From assembly GCA_964244065.1 (NCBI GenBank), contig CAXTHH010000009.1:5895-69894 (forward strand): a DNA stretch of 64,000 bases, given 5' to 3'. How positions within the stretch are numbered: the first letter of the stretch is position 1; each line of letters begins with the position of its first letter. Shown one piece after another: positions 19,443 through 26,892 of this stretch. Below the pieces are notes generated by a model, which saw nothing but the letters and a program-made list of their open reading frames with translations, did not search any database and had not been told where the DNA came from. This DNA comes from JASLDZ01 sp964244065 (GTDB lineage: Bacteria > Pseudomonadota > Alphaproteobacteria > Caulobacterales > Caulobacteraceae). The position numbers and the translations under genes were made by a program.

Positions 19443-19538
19443 TTCGTCCCCGCGAAGGCGGGGTTCCCCGGCCCCTTGAGCGCCGTGTCGCGGTTGCGCA
19501 TCTCCGTCGGGACATCCACGCCTTCGCAGGGATGAGCG
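19443..19538 (+). repeat. Short extragenic palindrome
   Basis: GTCCCCGCGAAGGCGGGG and a second arm with CCTTCGCAGGGATGAG flank a 60-bp centre between the DUF1134 and GT4 genes. The arms resemble widely found REP-like 'CCCGCGAAGGCGGG' units. No gene is present. Confidence 0.5.
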
Positions 19539-19539
19539 G

Positions 19540-20712
19540 ATGGGGGTAGACATCGCCGCCTTACTCCCGCCCGGCGCCCTCATCCTGCAGGTGGTCCCCG
19601 CGCTCGACGCCGGGGGCGTGGAGCGCACCACCGTGGACGTGGCCGCCGCCGTCGTCGCGGCGGGCGGCCGCGCGCTGGTGGCCAGCGCCGGCGGCCGGCT
19701 GGTGGAGGAGCTGCGCGCGCGAGGCGGCGAGCTCCTGCGTCTGCCCATGGACAGCAGGGATCCGCGGGAGATCTGGCGCAACGCCGACCGGCTCGCCCGG
19801 CTGATGCGCGCCTCCCGCGTGGACCTGGTGCACGCGCGCAGCCGGGCGCCCGCCTGGTCGGCGCTGTGGGCGGCGCGGCGCACGGGCGCCCCGTTCGTGA
19901 CCACCTACGCCGGCATCCACGCGGGCGGGAACCCGGCCAAGCGGCTGTACAACTCGGTGATGGCGCGCGGTGACCTCGTGATCGCCAACAGCGCCTTCAC
20001 CGCCGAGCACCTGATCGCCGAGCACCGCACCGACCCGGCGCGCGTGCTCACCATCCCGCGGGGGACCGACCTCGCCGCCTTCGATCCCGCCGCCGTCTCG
20101 CCCGCGCGCGTCGCCACCACCCGCGCCGCCTTCGGCCTCGCGCCCGGCGAGGCGCGGCCCGTGTTCCTGCTCCCCGCCCGGCTGACGCGCTGGAAGGGAC
20201 AGGCGCTGCTGGTGGAGGCGCTGGCCCGCTCCGGCCTGGACGCCGTGCTGGTGCTGGCGGGCGACGAGGGCCGCCATCCCGGCTATCGCTCCGAACTGCA
20301 GGCGCTGGCCGCGCGCCTGGGCGTGGCGGAGCGCGTGCGCCTGCCGGGTCACCTCGCCGACATGCCCGCCGCCTATCTCGCGGCCGACTTCGCCTGCGTC
20401 CCCTCGCTCCAGCCCGAGGCGTTCGGGCGCACCGCCGTGGAGCCGCAGGCGATGGGCCGGCCGGTGCTGGTGGCCGACCACGGCGCGCCGCGCGAGACCG
20501 TGCGCGACGGCGAGAGCGGCTGGGCCGTCCCCCCGGGCGACGCCGCCGCCTGGGCCGCGGCCCTGCGCCGCGCCGTGGAGACCCCGCCGGAGACGCGGGC
20601 GGGCATGGGCGCGGCGGGCCGGCTCTCCGCCAGCCGCTATGGCCTGCGCGCCATGACCGACGCCACCCTGGCCGCCTATGCGCGCCTGCTCGCGGAACGC
20701 CCCCGCCGGTGA
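19540..20712 (+). CDS. Glycosyltransferase family 4
   Basis: The 390-residue GT-B fold protein has an N-terminal acceptor domain (QVVPALDAGGVERTTVDVA, VDLVHARSRAPAWSA) and a C-terminal nucleotide-sugar domain (LLPARLTRWKGQALLVEALA, LPGHLADMPAAYLAADFACVP) with the GT4 E-x7-E motif in EAFGRTAVE. The VHARSRAPAWS and PRGTDLAAFDP segments are typical of LPS-core or cell-envelope GT4 enzymes. Its TGA overlaps the GTG of the GT9 gene, so both probably act in the same glycan, possibly LPS core (inference). Confidence 0.88.
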   Translation: MGVDIAALLPPGALILQVVPALDAGGVERTTVDVAAAVVAAGGRALVASAGGRLVEELRARGGELLRLPMDSRDPREIWRNADRLARLMRASRVDLVHARSRAPAWSALWAARRTGAPFVTTYAGIHAGGNPAKRLYNSVMARGDLVIANSAFTAEHLIAEHRTDPARVLTIPRGTDLAAFDPAAVSPARVATTRAAFGLAPGEARPVFLLPARLTRWKGQALLVEALARSGLDAVLVLAGDEGRHPGYRSELQALAARLGVAERVRLPGHLADMPAAYLAADFACVPSLQPEAFGRTAVEPQAMGRPVLVADHGAPRETVRDGESGWAVPPGDAAAWAAALRRAVETPPETRAGMGAAGRLSASRYGLRAMTDATLAAYARLLAERPRR

Positions 20713-21650
20713 GGCGCGTGCTGGTCATCAAGTTCGGCGGCCTGGGCGACGTGGTGCAGGCGTTCGGCCCCCTGCGCCGCATCCGCGAGGCGCATGCCGA
20801 GGCCGAGCTGGAGGTGCTGACCATCCCCGCCTTCGCGCCGCTGTTCGCCGCCAGCGGCCTCGCCGACCGGGTGTGGGACGACGGGCGGCCCGCGCGCCTG
20901 GGCGACACCCTGGCCATGGTGCGCCGCCTGCGCCGCCGAGGGTACGACCGGGTCTACGACCTGCAGACCTCGGACCGCTCCTCCGCCCTGCGCCTCGCCC
21001 TCCTGCCGCGGCCGCCCGAGTGGTCGGGGATCGCGCCGGGCGCCAGCCATCCGCACCGCGACGGCGACCGCGACGCCATGCACACGCTGGAGCGCCAGGC
21101 CGCCCAGTTGCGCGACGCGGGGATCTGGCCGGACGCGCCGACCGCGCCGGGGACCGCGCCAGCCCCCGACCTCGCCTTCATGGCCGGCCGCGCCGACGTC
21201 TCCGCGCTTGCGCCGCCCTCGCCCTACGCCCTGCTGGCGCCCGGCGCCGCCCCGCACCGGCCGGGCAAGCGGTGGCCCGCCGCCGCCTATGCGCAGCTCG
21301 CCCGCGCCCTGAGGGAGGAGGGGCTGCACCCGGCCGTGCTCGGCGGCTCCGCGGAGCGGGCGCTGGGGGCGGAGATCGCGGCCGCTTCCGGCGCGACGGA
21401 CCTTACGGGCCGCACCGACCTCGCCCAGCTCGCCGCGCTGGGCGCGGGCGCCGCGCTCGCGGTGGGCAACGACACGGGCCCCGTGCACCTGCTGGCCGCC
21501 GCCGGCGCATCGACGCTGGTGCTGTTCGGGCCGCAGAGCGATCCGGCGCTCTGCGCGCCCCGCGGCCGCCGCGTGCGCGTGCTGCGCGCCGACCCGCTGG
21601 CCTCGCTCGCTCCCGCCCACGTGCTCGCCGCCCTGCGCGAAATCGCTTGA
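20709..21650 (+). CDS. Glycosyltransferase family 9 (heptosyltransferase-like)
   Basis: This protein has 313 residues with GTG start 20709. It has the ADP-heptose:LPS heptosyltransferase pattern: RRVLVIKFGGLGDVVQAFGPLR at the N-terminus, PGAAPHRPGKRWPAAAYAQLAR in the middle, and the D-T-G-P-x-H motif GNDTGPVHLLAAAGASTLVLFGP near residue 258. Length and motifs fit WaaC/WaaF-like enzymes, but the acceptor is unknown. Confidence 0.88.
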   Translation: MRRVLVIKFGGLGDVVQAFGPLRRIREAHAEAELEVLTIPAFAPLFAASGLADRVWDDGRPARLGDTLAMVRRLRRRGYDRVYDLQTSDRSSALRLALLPRPPEWSGIAPGASHPHRDGDRDAMHTLERQAAQLRDAGIWPDAPTAPGTAPAPDLAFMAGRADVSALAPPSPYALLAPGAAPHRPGKRWPAAAYAQLARALREEGLHPAVLGGSAERALGAEIAAASGATDLTGRTDLAQLAALGAGAALAVGNDTGPVHLLAAAGASTLVLFGPQSDPALCAPRGRRVRVLRADPLASLAPAHVLAALREIA

Positions 21651-21664
21651 CGCGACCCGCGCGG

Positions 21665-21695
21665 TTGATAGGCGCCGGCCACGATCCGATATAGG
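21665..21695 (+). promoter_or_regulatory. Putative infC promoter
   Basis: TTGATA (21665-21670) is followed 17 bp later by GATATA (21688-21693; TATAGG in the alternative register at 19 bp), 65 bp upstream of the proposed infC start. The match to a vegetative promoter is moderate. Confidence 0.45.
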
Positions 21696-21759
21696 CTCCA
21701 GCCGAGTCGGCGCGTCCCCCAAGCGCGCCGCCCCGATCAACGACCACGGAGACCAGCCT

Positions 21760-22293
21760 ATCCGCCGCCCCATGAACACGCCGCCCGTCAAGGACGGGCC
21801 GCGTATGAACGAAGACATCCGCGTGCCGCGCGTCCTGCTGATCGACCAGAACGGCGAGAAGCAGGGCATCATGCCGACCTCCGCAGCCCTGGAAGCGGCG
21901 CAGGAGGTGGGGCTCGACCTCGTGGAGATCGTTCCCAACGCCGACCCGCCCGTCTGCAAGATCCTGGACTTCGGCAAGCACAAGTTCCAGGAACAGAAGA
22001 AGAAGAACGAGGCGCGGAAGAAGCAGAAGGTGGTGGAGCTGAAGGAGATCAAGCTCCGGCCCAACATCGATACGCACGACTACGACGTGAAGGCCAAGGC
22101 CATGACGCGCTTCTTCGAAGAGGGCGACAAGGTCAAGGTGACGCTCCGCTTCCGGGGCCGCGAGCTGGCCCACCCGGAACTGGGCATGAAGCTGCTCCAG
22201 CAGGTGAAGTCCGACTTCGAGCCCCTGGCCAAGGTCGAGTACGAGCCGCGCATGGAAGGCAAGCAGATGATCATGATTCTGGCGCCGCGCTGA
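21760..22293 (+). CDS. infC: Translation initiation factor IF-3 (AUC start)
   Basis: IF-3 binds the 30S subunit and checks start codons. The first ATG is at 21772, but in-frame ATC at 21760 gives the N-terminus (M)RRPMNTPPVKDGPR, matching the conserved alphaproteobacterial MRRP...PVKDGPR start. A Shine-Dalgarno GGAGA at 21748-21752 is 7 bases from ATC and 19 from ATG, so ATC is favoured; 177 residues result. IF-3 genes generally use rare starts such as AUU as part of autoregulation. The rest (VCKILDFGKHKFQEQKKK, EIKLRPNIDTHDYDVKAK, FRGRELAHPELGMKLL) is canonical. rpmI-rplT are 3.2 kb downstream instead of adjacent. Confidence 0.93.
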   Translation: MRRPMNTPPVKDGPRMNEDIRVPRVLLIDQNGEKQGIMPTSAALEAAQEVGLDLVEIVPNADPPVCKILDFGKHKFQEQKKKNEARKKQKVVELKEIKLRPNIDTHDYDVKAKAMTRFFEEGDKVKVTLRFRGRELAHPELGMKLLQQVKSDFEPLAKVEYEPRMEGKQMIMILAPR

Positions 22294-22320
22294 GGCGCTC
22301 GCCGGGACTGGTGATGTGAG

Positions 22321-22348
22321 GAACGCCCGGCCGCCGCGCCGGGCGTTC
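22321..22348 (+). terminator. Hairpin terminator after infC
   Basis: A perfect 10-bp stem (GAACGCCCGG and CCGGGCGTTC, 8-base loop) 27 bp after the infC stop, followed by TGCTGTGT. This separates infC from downstream genes. Confidence 0.7.
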
Positions 22349-22377
22349 TGCTGTGTGGGGTCGGACACGTCGGCGGG

Positions 22378-22880
22378 GGCCGCCGTGCTCGGCCGCGTCA
22401 AGCCACGCTTCGCTCTTCGGGCTTGACCCGCCCTCCGCGCGGCGGCTGACCGGAGGGGTCGGGACGCGGGGCGTCCCGACAGAAGTTCGACGGCCTGCGG
22501 CGCGTCGAACACAGGGCTGAGGCATGGCTGGTGCGTGCGGTCAGGTCGAGCCCTCTCCCGGAGGGAGAGGGAGGGGCCCGCGCGCGCAGCGAGTGGGAGG
22601 GTGAGGGGACCGACCTCGCCGATGTAGCTACCGTTGCACCAAGCCGGGTAGGATCGGTCCTCTCACCCACCCCTCTCCCTCTGGGAGAGGGTTGCCGCGT
22701 TTCAACATCGACCCTCACAGCCCCGAGTTCGACGCGCCGCAGGCCGTCGAACTTACACCAAGAGGGACGCCCCGCGTCCCGACGCCTCCCGGTCAGCCCC
22801 CGCGCGCAGGGCGGGTCAAGGCAGCGGCGCAGCCGCTCCTGCGAAGCAGGTCGCCTTGACGCGCCCGAGTACGGGGGCCC
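22378..22880 (+). repeat. Nested giant palindrome
   Basis: The outer arms are 22378-22510 and 22727-22880. The left arm includes GTCGGGACGCGGGGCGTCCC and ends with GACGGCCTGCGGCGCGTCGAAC; the right arm starts with its complement (GTTCGACGCGCCGCAGGCCG) and continues with the complement of the rest, with small indels. A second inverted pair (22549-22615 and 22652-22692; CCCTCTCCCGGAGGGAGAGG against CCCTCTGGGAGAGGG) lies inside it. There is no ORF with coding character. It looks like two different REP/MITE-like elements, one inserted within the other. Confidence 0.75.
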
Positions 22881-23028
22881 GCCCGCTCACCAGAAGAGCG
22901 CCGGCGACCGCTCTCCACCCCTAAACAGACGTCTGCGGCGTCCGAACGCCGTCCCCCACACCGTGCCGCTGCTGCAGCCGCTGCGCGCCCGCTAGCCCCT
23001 CTTCGACGCGCAGCAGCGGGGACAAATG

Positions 23029-23054
23029 CGGGGATAACCGGAAACTTATCCCCG
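23029..23054 (+). other. Hairpin with 9-bp perfect arms (GGGGATAA/TTATCCCC)
   Basis: CGGGGATAA, an 8-base spacer and TTATCCCCG form a perfect inverted repeat in the long gene-free stretch. It could be a transcription terminator, a protein-binding palindrome, or the tip of a structured RNA. TTATCCCCG has a slight resemblance to a DnaA box, but no second box is nearby. Confidence 0.5.
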
Positions 23055-23598
23055 CCCCCTCCCGCCGGGTGCAGTCTCTCCCGTGACCCCGCGGCGGGGG
23101 AGGGCGCTTCGGATCCGCGCTCGAAGCGGTCGCGGGGCGGTGATCGTGCGGGACCCGTCCGCCGGTCCGGCCTTGGCGCTCAGTGCCCGGGCCGGGTGTC
23201 GGACGGGCCCCCTCCGAGCGTCGGTCCGTCCGGCCGGAGGGGATCAGTGGCGACGGGGTCTGGTAAACCGTCGCGCCCGGAAGGCCCGGATGCCTTCCGC
23301 CCGCCGGGTCCGGCGCGTCGAGAGGCGCGGCCGGAGCTCCGCAGGGGTCAGAGCCTGCGGGGCGGAGGCGCACACCTGGGCGGACAATGCCCGATGCAGC
23401 GACCCCCGAGGCCGGTCACGCGGAGCGTCGGCGGGGACGCCGAAACTCACACACACCACTCCGGTCCCGGGCGCACGCCCGGCGCTCCGCAGCCTCCCCA
23501 CGACTCCCGAGCGGCGCCGCCGCGTCGGGCGCCTGCGCCTGCTTGATCGCGCGCGCGGCCCGGCTACGGTTCGGGCTCGACGCCTGACCGGAGCCCCG
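23055..23598. other. Gene-free stretch, no assignable feature
   Basis: Frames on both strands stay open through this region, but their translations are Arg/Pro rich with irregular third-base use, unlike neighbouring genes. Several short self-complementary segments are present (for example GGGCGCACGCCC near 23470). It does not match tmRNA, RNase P RNA or SRP RNA by the conserved motifs that could be checked by eye. The M28 peptidase signal peptide begins at 23599. Confidence 0.5.
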
Positions 23599-25221
23599 AT
23601 GCGCCTCGCCTTCGCCGCCGCCCTCTCGGCCGCCCTGCTCTCCAGCGGGGCCGCCTCCGCCCAGGCCGCCCGGGGCGGCATGGACCCGCAGACCGTCAAC
23701 CGGCTGGCGGACGCGGAGTTCAACCGCGGTCAGGTTATGCAGACCGCCGCCCACCTCACCGACCAGATCGGCGGGCGCATGACCAACTCGCCGGCCATGC
23801 GCCAGGCGGAGGACTGGACGGCGGGCAAGTTCCGCGAGTGGGGGCTGAAGAACGTCCGAAAGGACCCGTTCGACTTCGGCCGCGGCTGGTCGATTGAGAA
23901 GGCCACCGTGCGCCTGGTCGCCCCGCGCGTGCAGGCGCTGCGCTCGATCCCCATCGCCTGGACGCCCGCCACCAAGGGGCCGCTCACCGGCGAGATCGTG
24001 GTCGCCCCCCTGCGCCGCGAGCGCGACTTCGCCGCCTGGCGCGGCAAGCTGCGCGGCAGGATCGTGCTGGTGAGCTTCCCCGCCCCGCCGCGGGACGAGA
24101 CCGAGCCGCGGTTCAAGCGTGCGACGGGGGAGGAACTGGCCCGGTACGGCGACTACCAGCAGCCCAACAACAACCTGACCTCCGACGCGCGCGCCCTGGA
24201 GCGCGGCGTCTTCGCCAAGCGGCTCGACGATTTCCTGAAGGCGGAGGGCGCGATCGGCTGGGTGCGGATGAGCTACCGCGCCGACGGCCGGCTATCGGGC
24301 GAGGGCTCCGGCTTCCAGGTCGGGAACACGCCCGCGCTGCCCGGCGCCGAGCTGACGCAGGAGGACTACCGCAAGCTCGCCCGCCTGGCGAAGGTCGGGC
24401 CCGTGCGGATCGAGATCGACCACGACGTCCGCTACGACGACCGAGACCGCAACGGCTACAACGTGCTGGCCGACATCCCCGGCCGCGACGCGAACGCCGG
24501 CTACGTCATGGCCGGCGCGCACCTGGACAGCTGGGTCGGCGCGGACGGGGCCACCGACAACGCGGCCGGCTCGGCGGTGGTGATGGAGGCCGCGCGCCTG
24601 ATCGCCAGCCTCGGCATCCAACCCAAGCGCACCATCCGCTTCGCCCTTTGGTCCGGCGAGGAGGAGGGGCTGATCGGCTCGTACAACTATGTGGACAAGT
24701 ACCTGGCCAAGCGCCCGCCCAATCCGAACAAGGAGCTTGCGGCGCTGGGCGCCTACCGCGGCTCGCCCACCTTCCCGATCACGCCGCTGCCCGGCTTCAA
24801 GGATCTGCACGCCTACTTCAACCTGGACAACGGGTCCGGGAAGATCAGGGGCATCTACACGGAGGGCAACTTCGCCGTCGCGCCGATCTTCCGCGAGTGG
24901 TTCGCGCCCTTCGCGGCGTTCGGGGCGAGCACGGTGGTGGCGCGCTCCACAGGCTCGACCGACCACGTGTTCATGAGCCGTCTGGGCCTGCCCGCCTTCC
25001 AGTTCATCCAGGACCCGCTGGACTACGGCAGCATCACCCACCACTCGGACGTGGACACCTACGACCACCTCCGGGCCGAGGACCTGCGCCAGGCGTCGGT
25101 GATCATGGCCGCCTTCCTGCTCGCCGCCGCCGACCGCGACGAGCCCCTGCCGCGAAACGTGACCCCCACCCAGCCGGTGGACAGCGACCCGTTCCGCTAC
25201 GACGACCCGGAGGGGAACTGA
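23599..25221 (+). CDS. M28 family zinc peptidase (exported)
   Basis: Starting at ATG 23599 gives 540 residues with a signal peptide (MRLAFAAALSAALLSSGAASAQA). The M28 metal ligands can be read as H308 and D310 (AHLDSW), D320 (TDNAAG), the catalytic Glu pair in SGEEEGLIGS (354-355), D in NLDNGSGKIRGI, and H in HHSDVDTYD. A PA-like insert may occupy residues 110-220. Family members are amino- or carboxypeptidases; the periplasmic location and substrate are inferred. The frame is open for 500 bp upstream, but that extension lacks protein-like composition. Confidence 0.9.
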   Translation: MRLAFAAALSAALLSSGAASAQAARGGMDPQTVNRLADAEFNRGQVMQTAAHLTDQIGGRMTNSPAMRQAEDWTAGKFREWGLKNVRKDPFDFGRGWSIEKATVRLVAPRVQALRSIPIAWTPATKGPLTGEIVVAPLRRERDFAAWRGKLRGRIVLVSFPAPPRDETEPRFKRATGEELARYGDYQQPNNNLTSDARALERGVFAKRLDDFLKAEGAIGWVRMSYRADGRLSGEGSGFQVGNTPALPGAELTQEDYRKLARLAKVGPVRIEIDHDVRYDDRDRNGYNVLADIPGRDANAGYVMAGAHLDSWVGADGATDNAAGSAVVMEAARLIASLGIQPKRTIRFALWSGEEEGLIGSYNYVDKYLAKRPPNPNKELAALGAYRGSPTFPITPLPGFKDLHAYFNLDNGSGKIRGIYTEGNFAVAPIFREWFAPFAAFGASTVVARSTGSTDHVFMSRLGLPAFQFIQDPLDYGSITHHSDVDTYDHLRAEDLRQASVIMAAFLLAAADRDEPLPRNVTPTQPVDSDPFRYDDPEGN

Positions 25222-25228
25222 GCCGTTC

Positions 25229-25372
25229 GACCTCCTCCCCTGCGCAGCGGGGGAGGTGGCGCACGGCGCAGCCGCGTGACGGAGAGGCTTTGCGCACTCG
25301 ACAGTAGGCGCTCGCGTCGCCCCCTCCGTCCGCTTCGCGGCCACCTCCCCCGCTTCGCAGGGGAGGAGGTCT
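25229..25372 (+). repeat. Extragenic palindromic repeat, copy C
   Basis: The arms GACCTCCTCCCCTGCGCAGC and its near-complement ending GGGGAGGAGGTC flank about 100 bp containing GTGACGGAGAG and CCCTCCGTCCGCTTCGCGGC. It is closely similar to copy A at 3511-3652 and lies just before the rpmI promoter. Confidence 0.8.
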
Positions 25373-25375
25373 CGA

Positions 25376-25404
25376 TTGCCTACCCCCCACGCTTCCGCTA
25401 CAAG
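25376..25404 (+). promoter_or_regulatory. Putative rpmI-rplT promoter
   Basis: TTGCCTA followed by 14 bp and GCTACAAG resembles the Caulobacter vegetative consensus (TTGACG-type -35 and GCTANAWC-type -10). It lies about 95 bp upstream of rpmI, immediately after repeat copy C, leaving a leader long enough for L20-type control (inference). Confidence 0.5.
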
Positions 25405-25499
25405 CGCCGCCTTCCAACGAGCCGCCGGGCCCTAGACATGCCTGGGCGGCTCTTCACGCCTATAGAGGACGGGAGACCTTCGGGTGATCCCGCTGCGAA

Positions 25500-25697
25500 A
25501 TGTCTAAACTCAAGACGAAATCCGGCGTCAAGAAGCGCTTCAAGATCACGGCCTCGGGCAAGGTGAAGGCCGGCGTCGCCGGCAAGCGCCACCGCCTGAT
25601 CAGCCACAACGCCAAGTACATCCGCACCAATCGCGGGACCAAGGTGATGTCCGATCCGGACGCCAAGGCCATCAAGCACTTCATGCCCTACGGCTGA
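25500..25697 (+). CDS. rpmI: 50S ribosomal protein L35
   Basis: The basic protein has 65 residues and the L35 signature KLKTKSGVKKRFKITASGKVKAG followed by KRHRLISHNAK. It is a 50S subunit component. rplT follows 48 bp later. Confidence 0.97.
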   Translation: MSKLKTKSGVKKRFKITASGKVKAGVAGKRHRLISHNAKYIRTNRGTKVMSDPDAKAIKHFMPYG

Positions 25698-25745
25698 AGC
25701 CGGCCCTGACCTTATTTCCCAGCATTCAGATACAGGTGAGATGAC

Positions 25746-26105
25746 ATGGCTCGCGTGAAGAGGGGCGTGACCGCCCACGCCAAGCACAAGAAGGTCCTGG
25801 AACAGGCGAAGGGCTTCTACGGCCGTCGCAAGAACACGATCCGGACCGCCAAGGCCGCCGTCGACAAGGCCGGCCAGTACGCCTATCGCGACCGGAAGGT
25901 GCGCAAGCGCAACTTCCGCTCGCTGTGGATCCAGCGGATCAACGCCGCCGCCCGGCTGGAGGGCTTCACCTACAGCCAGTTCATGCACGGCGTCGACCTC
26001 GCCGGCATCGACCTGGACCGCAAGGTGCTGGCCGACATCGCCGGCGCCGACGAGGCGGGCTTCAAGGCCATCGCCGCCCAGGTGCGCACCGCGCTCGCGG
26101 CCTAA
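25746..26105 (+). CDS. rplT: 50S ribosomal protein L20
   Basis: The 119-residue protein shows the L20 signature ARVKRGVTAHAKHKKVLEQAKGFYGRRKN and RDRKVRKRNFRSLWIQRINAA. It is needed early in 50S assembly, and in other bacteria it represses its own operon. The stop codon overlaps the stop of the convergent hydrolase gene, so pheST does not follow as it usually does. Confidence 0.97.
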   Translation: MARVKRGVTAHAKHKKVLEQAKGFYGRRKNTIRTAKAAVDKAGQYAYRDRKVRKRNFRSLWIQRINAAARLEGFTYSQFMHGVDLAGIDLDRKVLADIAGADEAGFKAIAAQVRTALAA

Positions 26106-26890
26106 GCCGACTCGCGTCCTGCGAAGGCCGCTCCGGAGGACCGGGGCGGCCTTCCGCATGTCTGGAGCTCGGCCACTGTCGCGATCAGTCGGGCCAGGTC
26201 CGGCGGGCGGCTCAGGCGGTGGTCGCCGTCCTTCACGAGCGTGAACACCACGTCGTCGCCGGCCATCGCCTCCGCGAAGGCCAGGGCGTGGCGCCAGGGC
26301 ACGGCCTCGTCGCGACCGCCTTGGAGGATGCGCACCGGAGCGCGCACCTCGACAGGGCCGGGCAGCAGCGTCCAGCGCGCGCCGTCCTCCAGCAGGGCCA
26401 GCGAGTAGGGCTGGCCCTCCGCGTCGGTCCACACGCCGTCGCGGGCCAGGGCCTGGCGGTCGGCCGCGGTCATGCGCGGCTCGACCAGGGCGGAGGTGAA
26501 GTCCGGCGCGGGCGCGACCAGCACCAGCGCCGCGACCCGCTCCGGCCGGGCGAGGGCGGCCAGCGTCGCCACCCAGCCGCCCATGGAGGAGCCGACCAGA
26601 ACCGCCGACCCGTCCACCAGCGCGTCGAGCACGTCGAGCGCGTCGGCCCGCCAGGCGCTGATCGTGGCGGCTTTAAAGGCGCCGGCGCTCTCGCCATGGC
26701 CGGTCCAGTCGAAGCGGAGAAAGGCGCGGCCGGTGTCGCCGGCCCAGGCGGCGAGCGCCTCCGCCTTGGTCCCCGACATGTCCGAGCGGTAGCCGCCCAT
26801 CCACACCACCGTGGGCCCCGCGCCCTCGACGCGGCGCCAGGCTAGCGCCGCCCCTGCCCGGCGCTCCAGCCGGCCGGAGGTCTCGGCCAC
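26102..26890 (-). CDS. Alpha/beta hydrolase
   Basis: The protein has 262 residues with GTG start 26890, two bases after the pheT stop. It has the alpha/beta-hydrolase elements PTVVWMGGYRSDMSGTKA (oxyanion region), FDWTGHGES, the nucleophile elbow VGSSMGG and a late HRLS histidine with the acid in LQGGRDEAVPW. It resembles the palmitoyl-protein thioesterase ABHD10-like family. The substrate is unknown. It is translationally linked to pheT. Confidence 0.85.
   Translation of the reverse strand: MAETSGRLERRAGAALAWRRVEGAGPTVVWMGGYRSDMSGTKAEALAAWAGDTGRAFLRFDWTGHGESAGAFKAATISAWRADALDVLDALVDGSAVLVGSSMGGWVATLAALARPERVAALVLVAPAPDFTSALVEPRMTAADRQALARDGVWTDAEGQPYSLALLEDGARWTLLPGPVEVRAPVRILQGGRDEAVPWRHALAFAEAMAGDDVVFTLVKDGDHRLSRPPDLARLIATVAELQTCGRPPRSSGAAFAGRESA
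26124..26153 (+). terminator. Terminator after rplT
   Basis: A 13-bp stem (AAGGCCGCTCCGG with CCGGGGCGGCCTT, one G-U pair) and 4-base AGGA loop start 18 bp after the rplT stop. The hairpin is inside the 3' end of the convergent hydrolase gene. Confidence 0.6.
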
Positions 26891-26892
26891 CG

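Noticed and set aside
23029..23054. DnaA boxes or replication origin
   Set aside because: Only a single palindrome resembling part of a DnaA box; no cluster, AT-rich element or origin-linked genes.
23083..23598. N-terminal extension of the M28 peptidase
   Set aside because: The frame is open, but the sequence is Arg/Pro rich and a clean signal peptide starts at 23599.
22900..23598. Possible tmRNA, RNase P RNA or SRP RNA
   Set aside because: None of the conserved sequence landmarks (tag frame, GAGGAAAGTCC, GGAAGCAGCC) was found on either strand.
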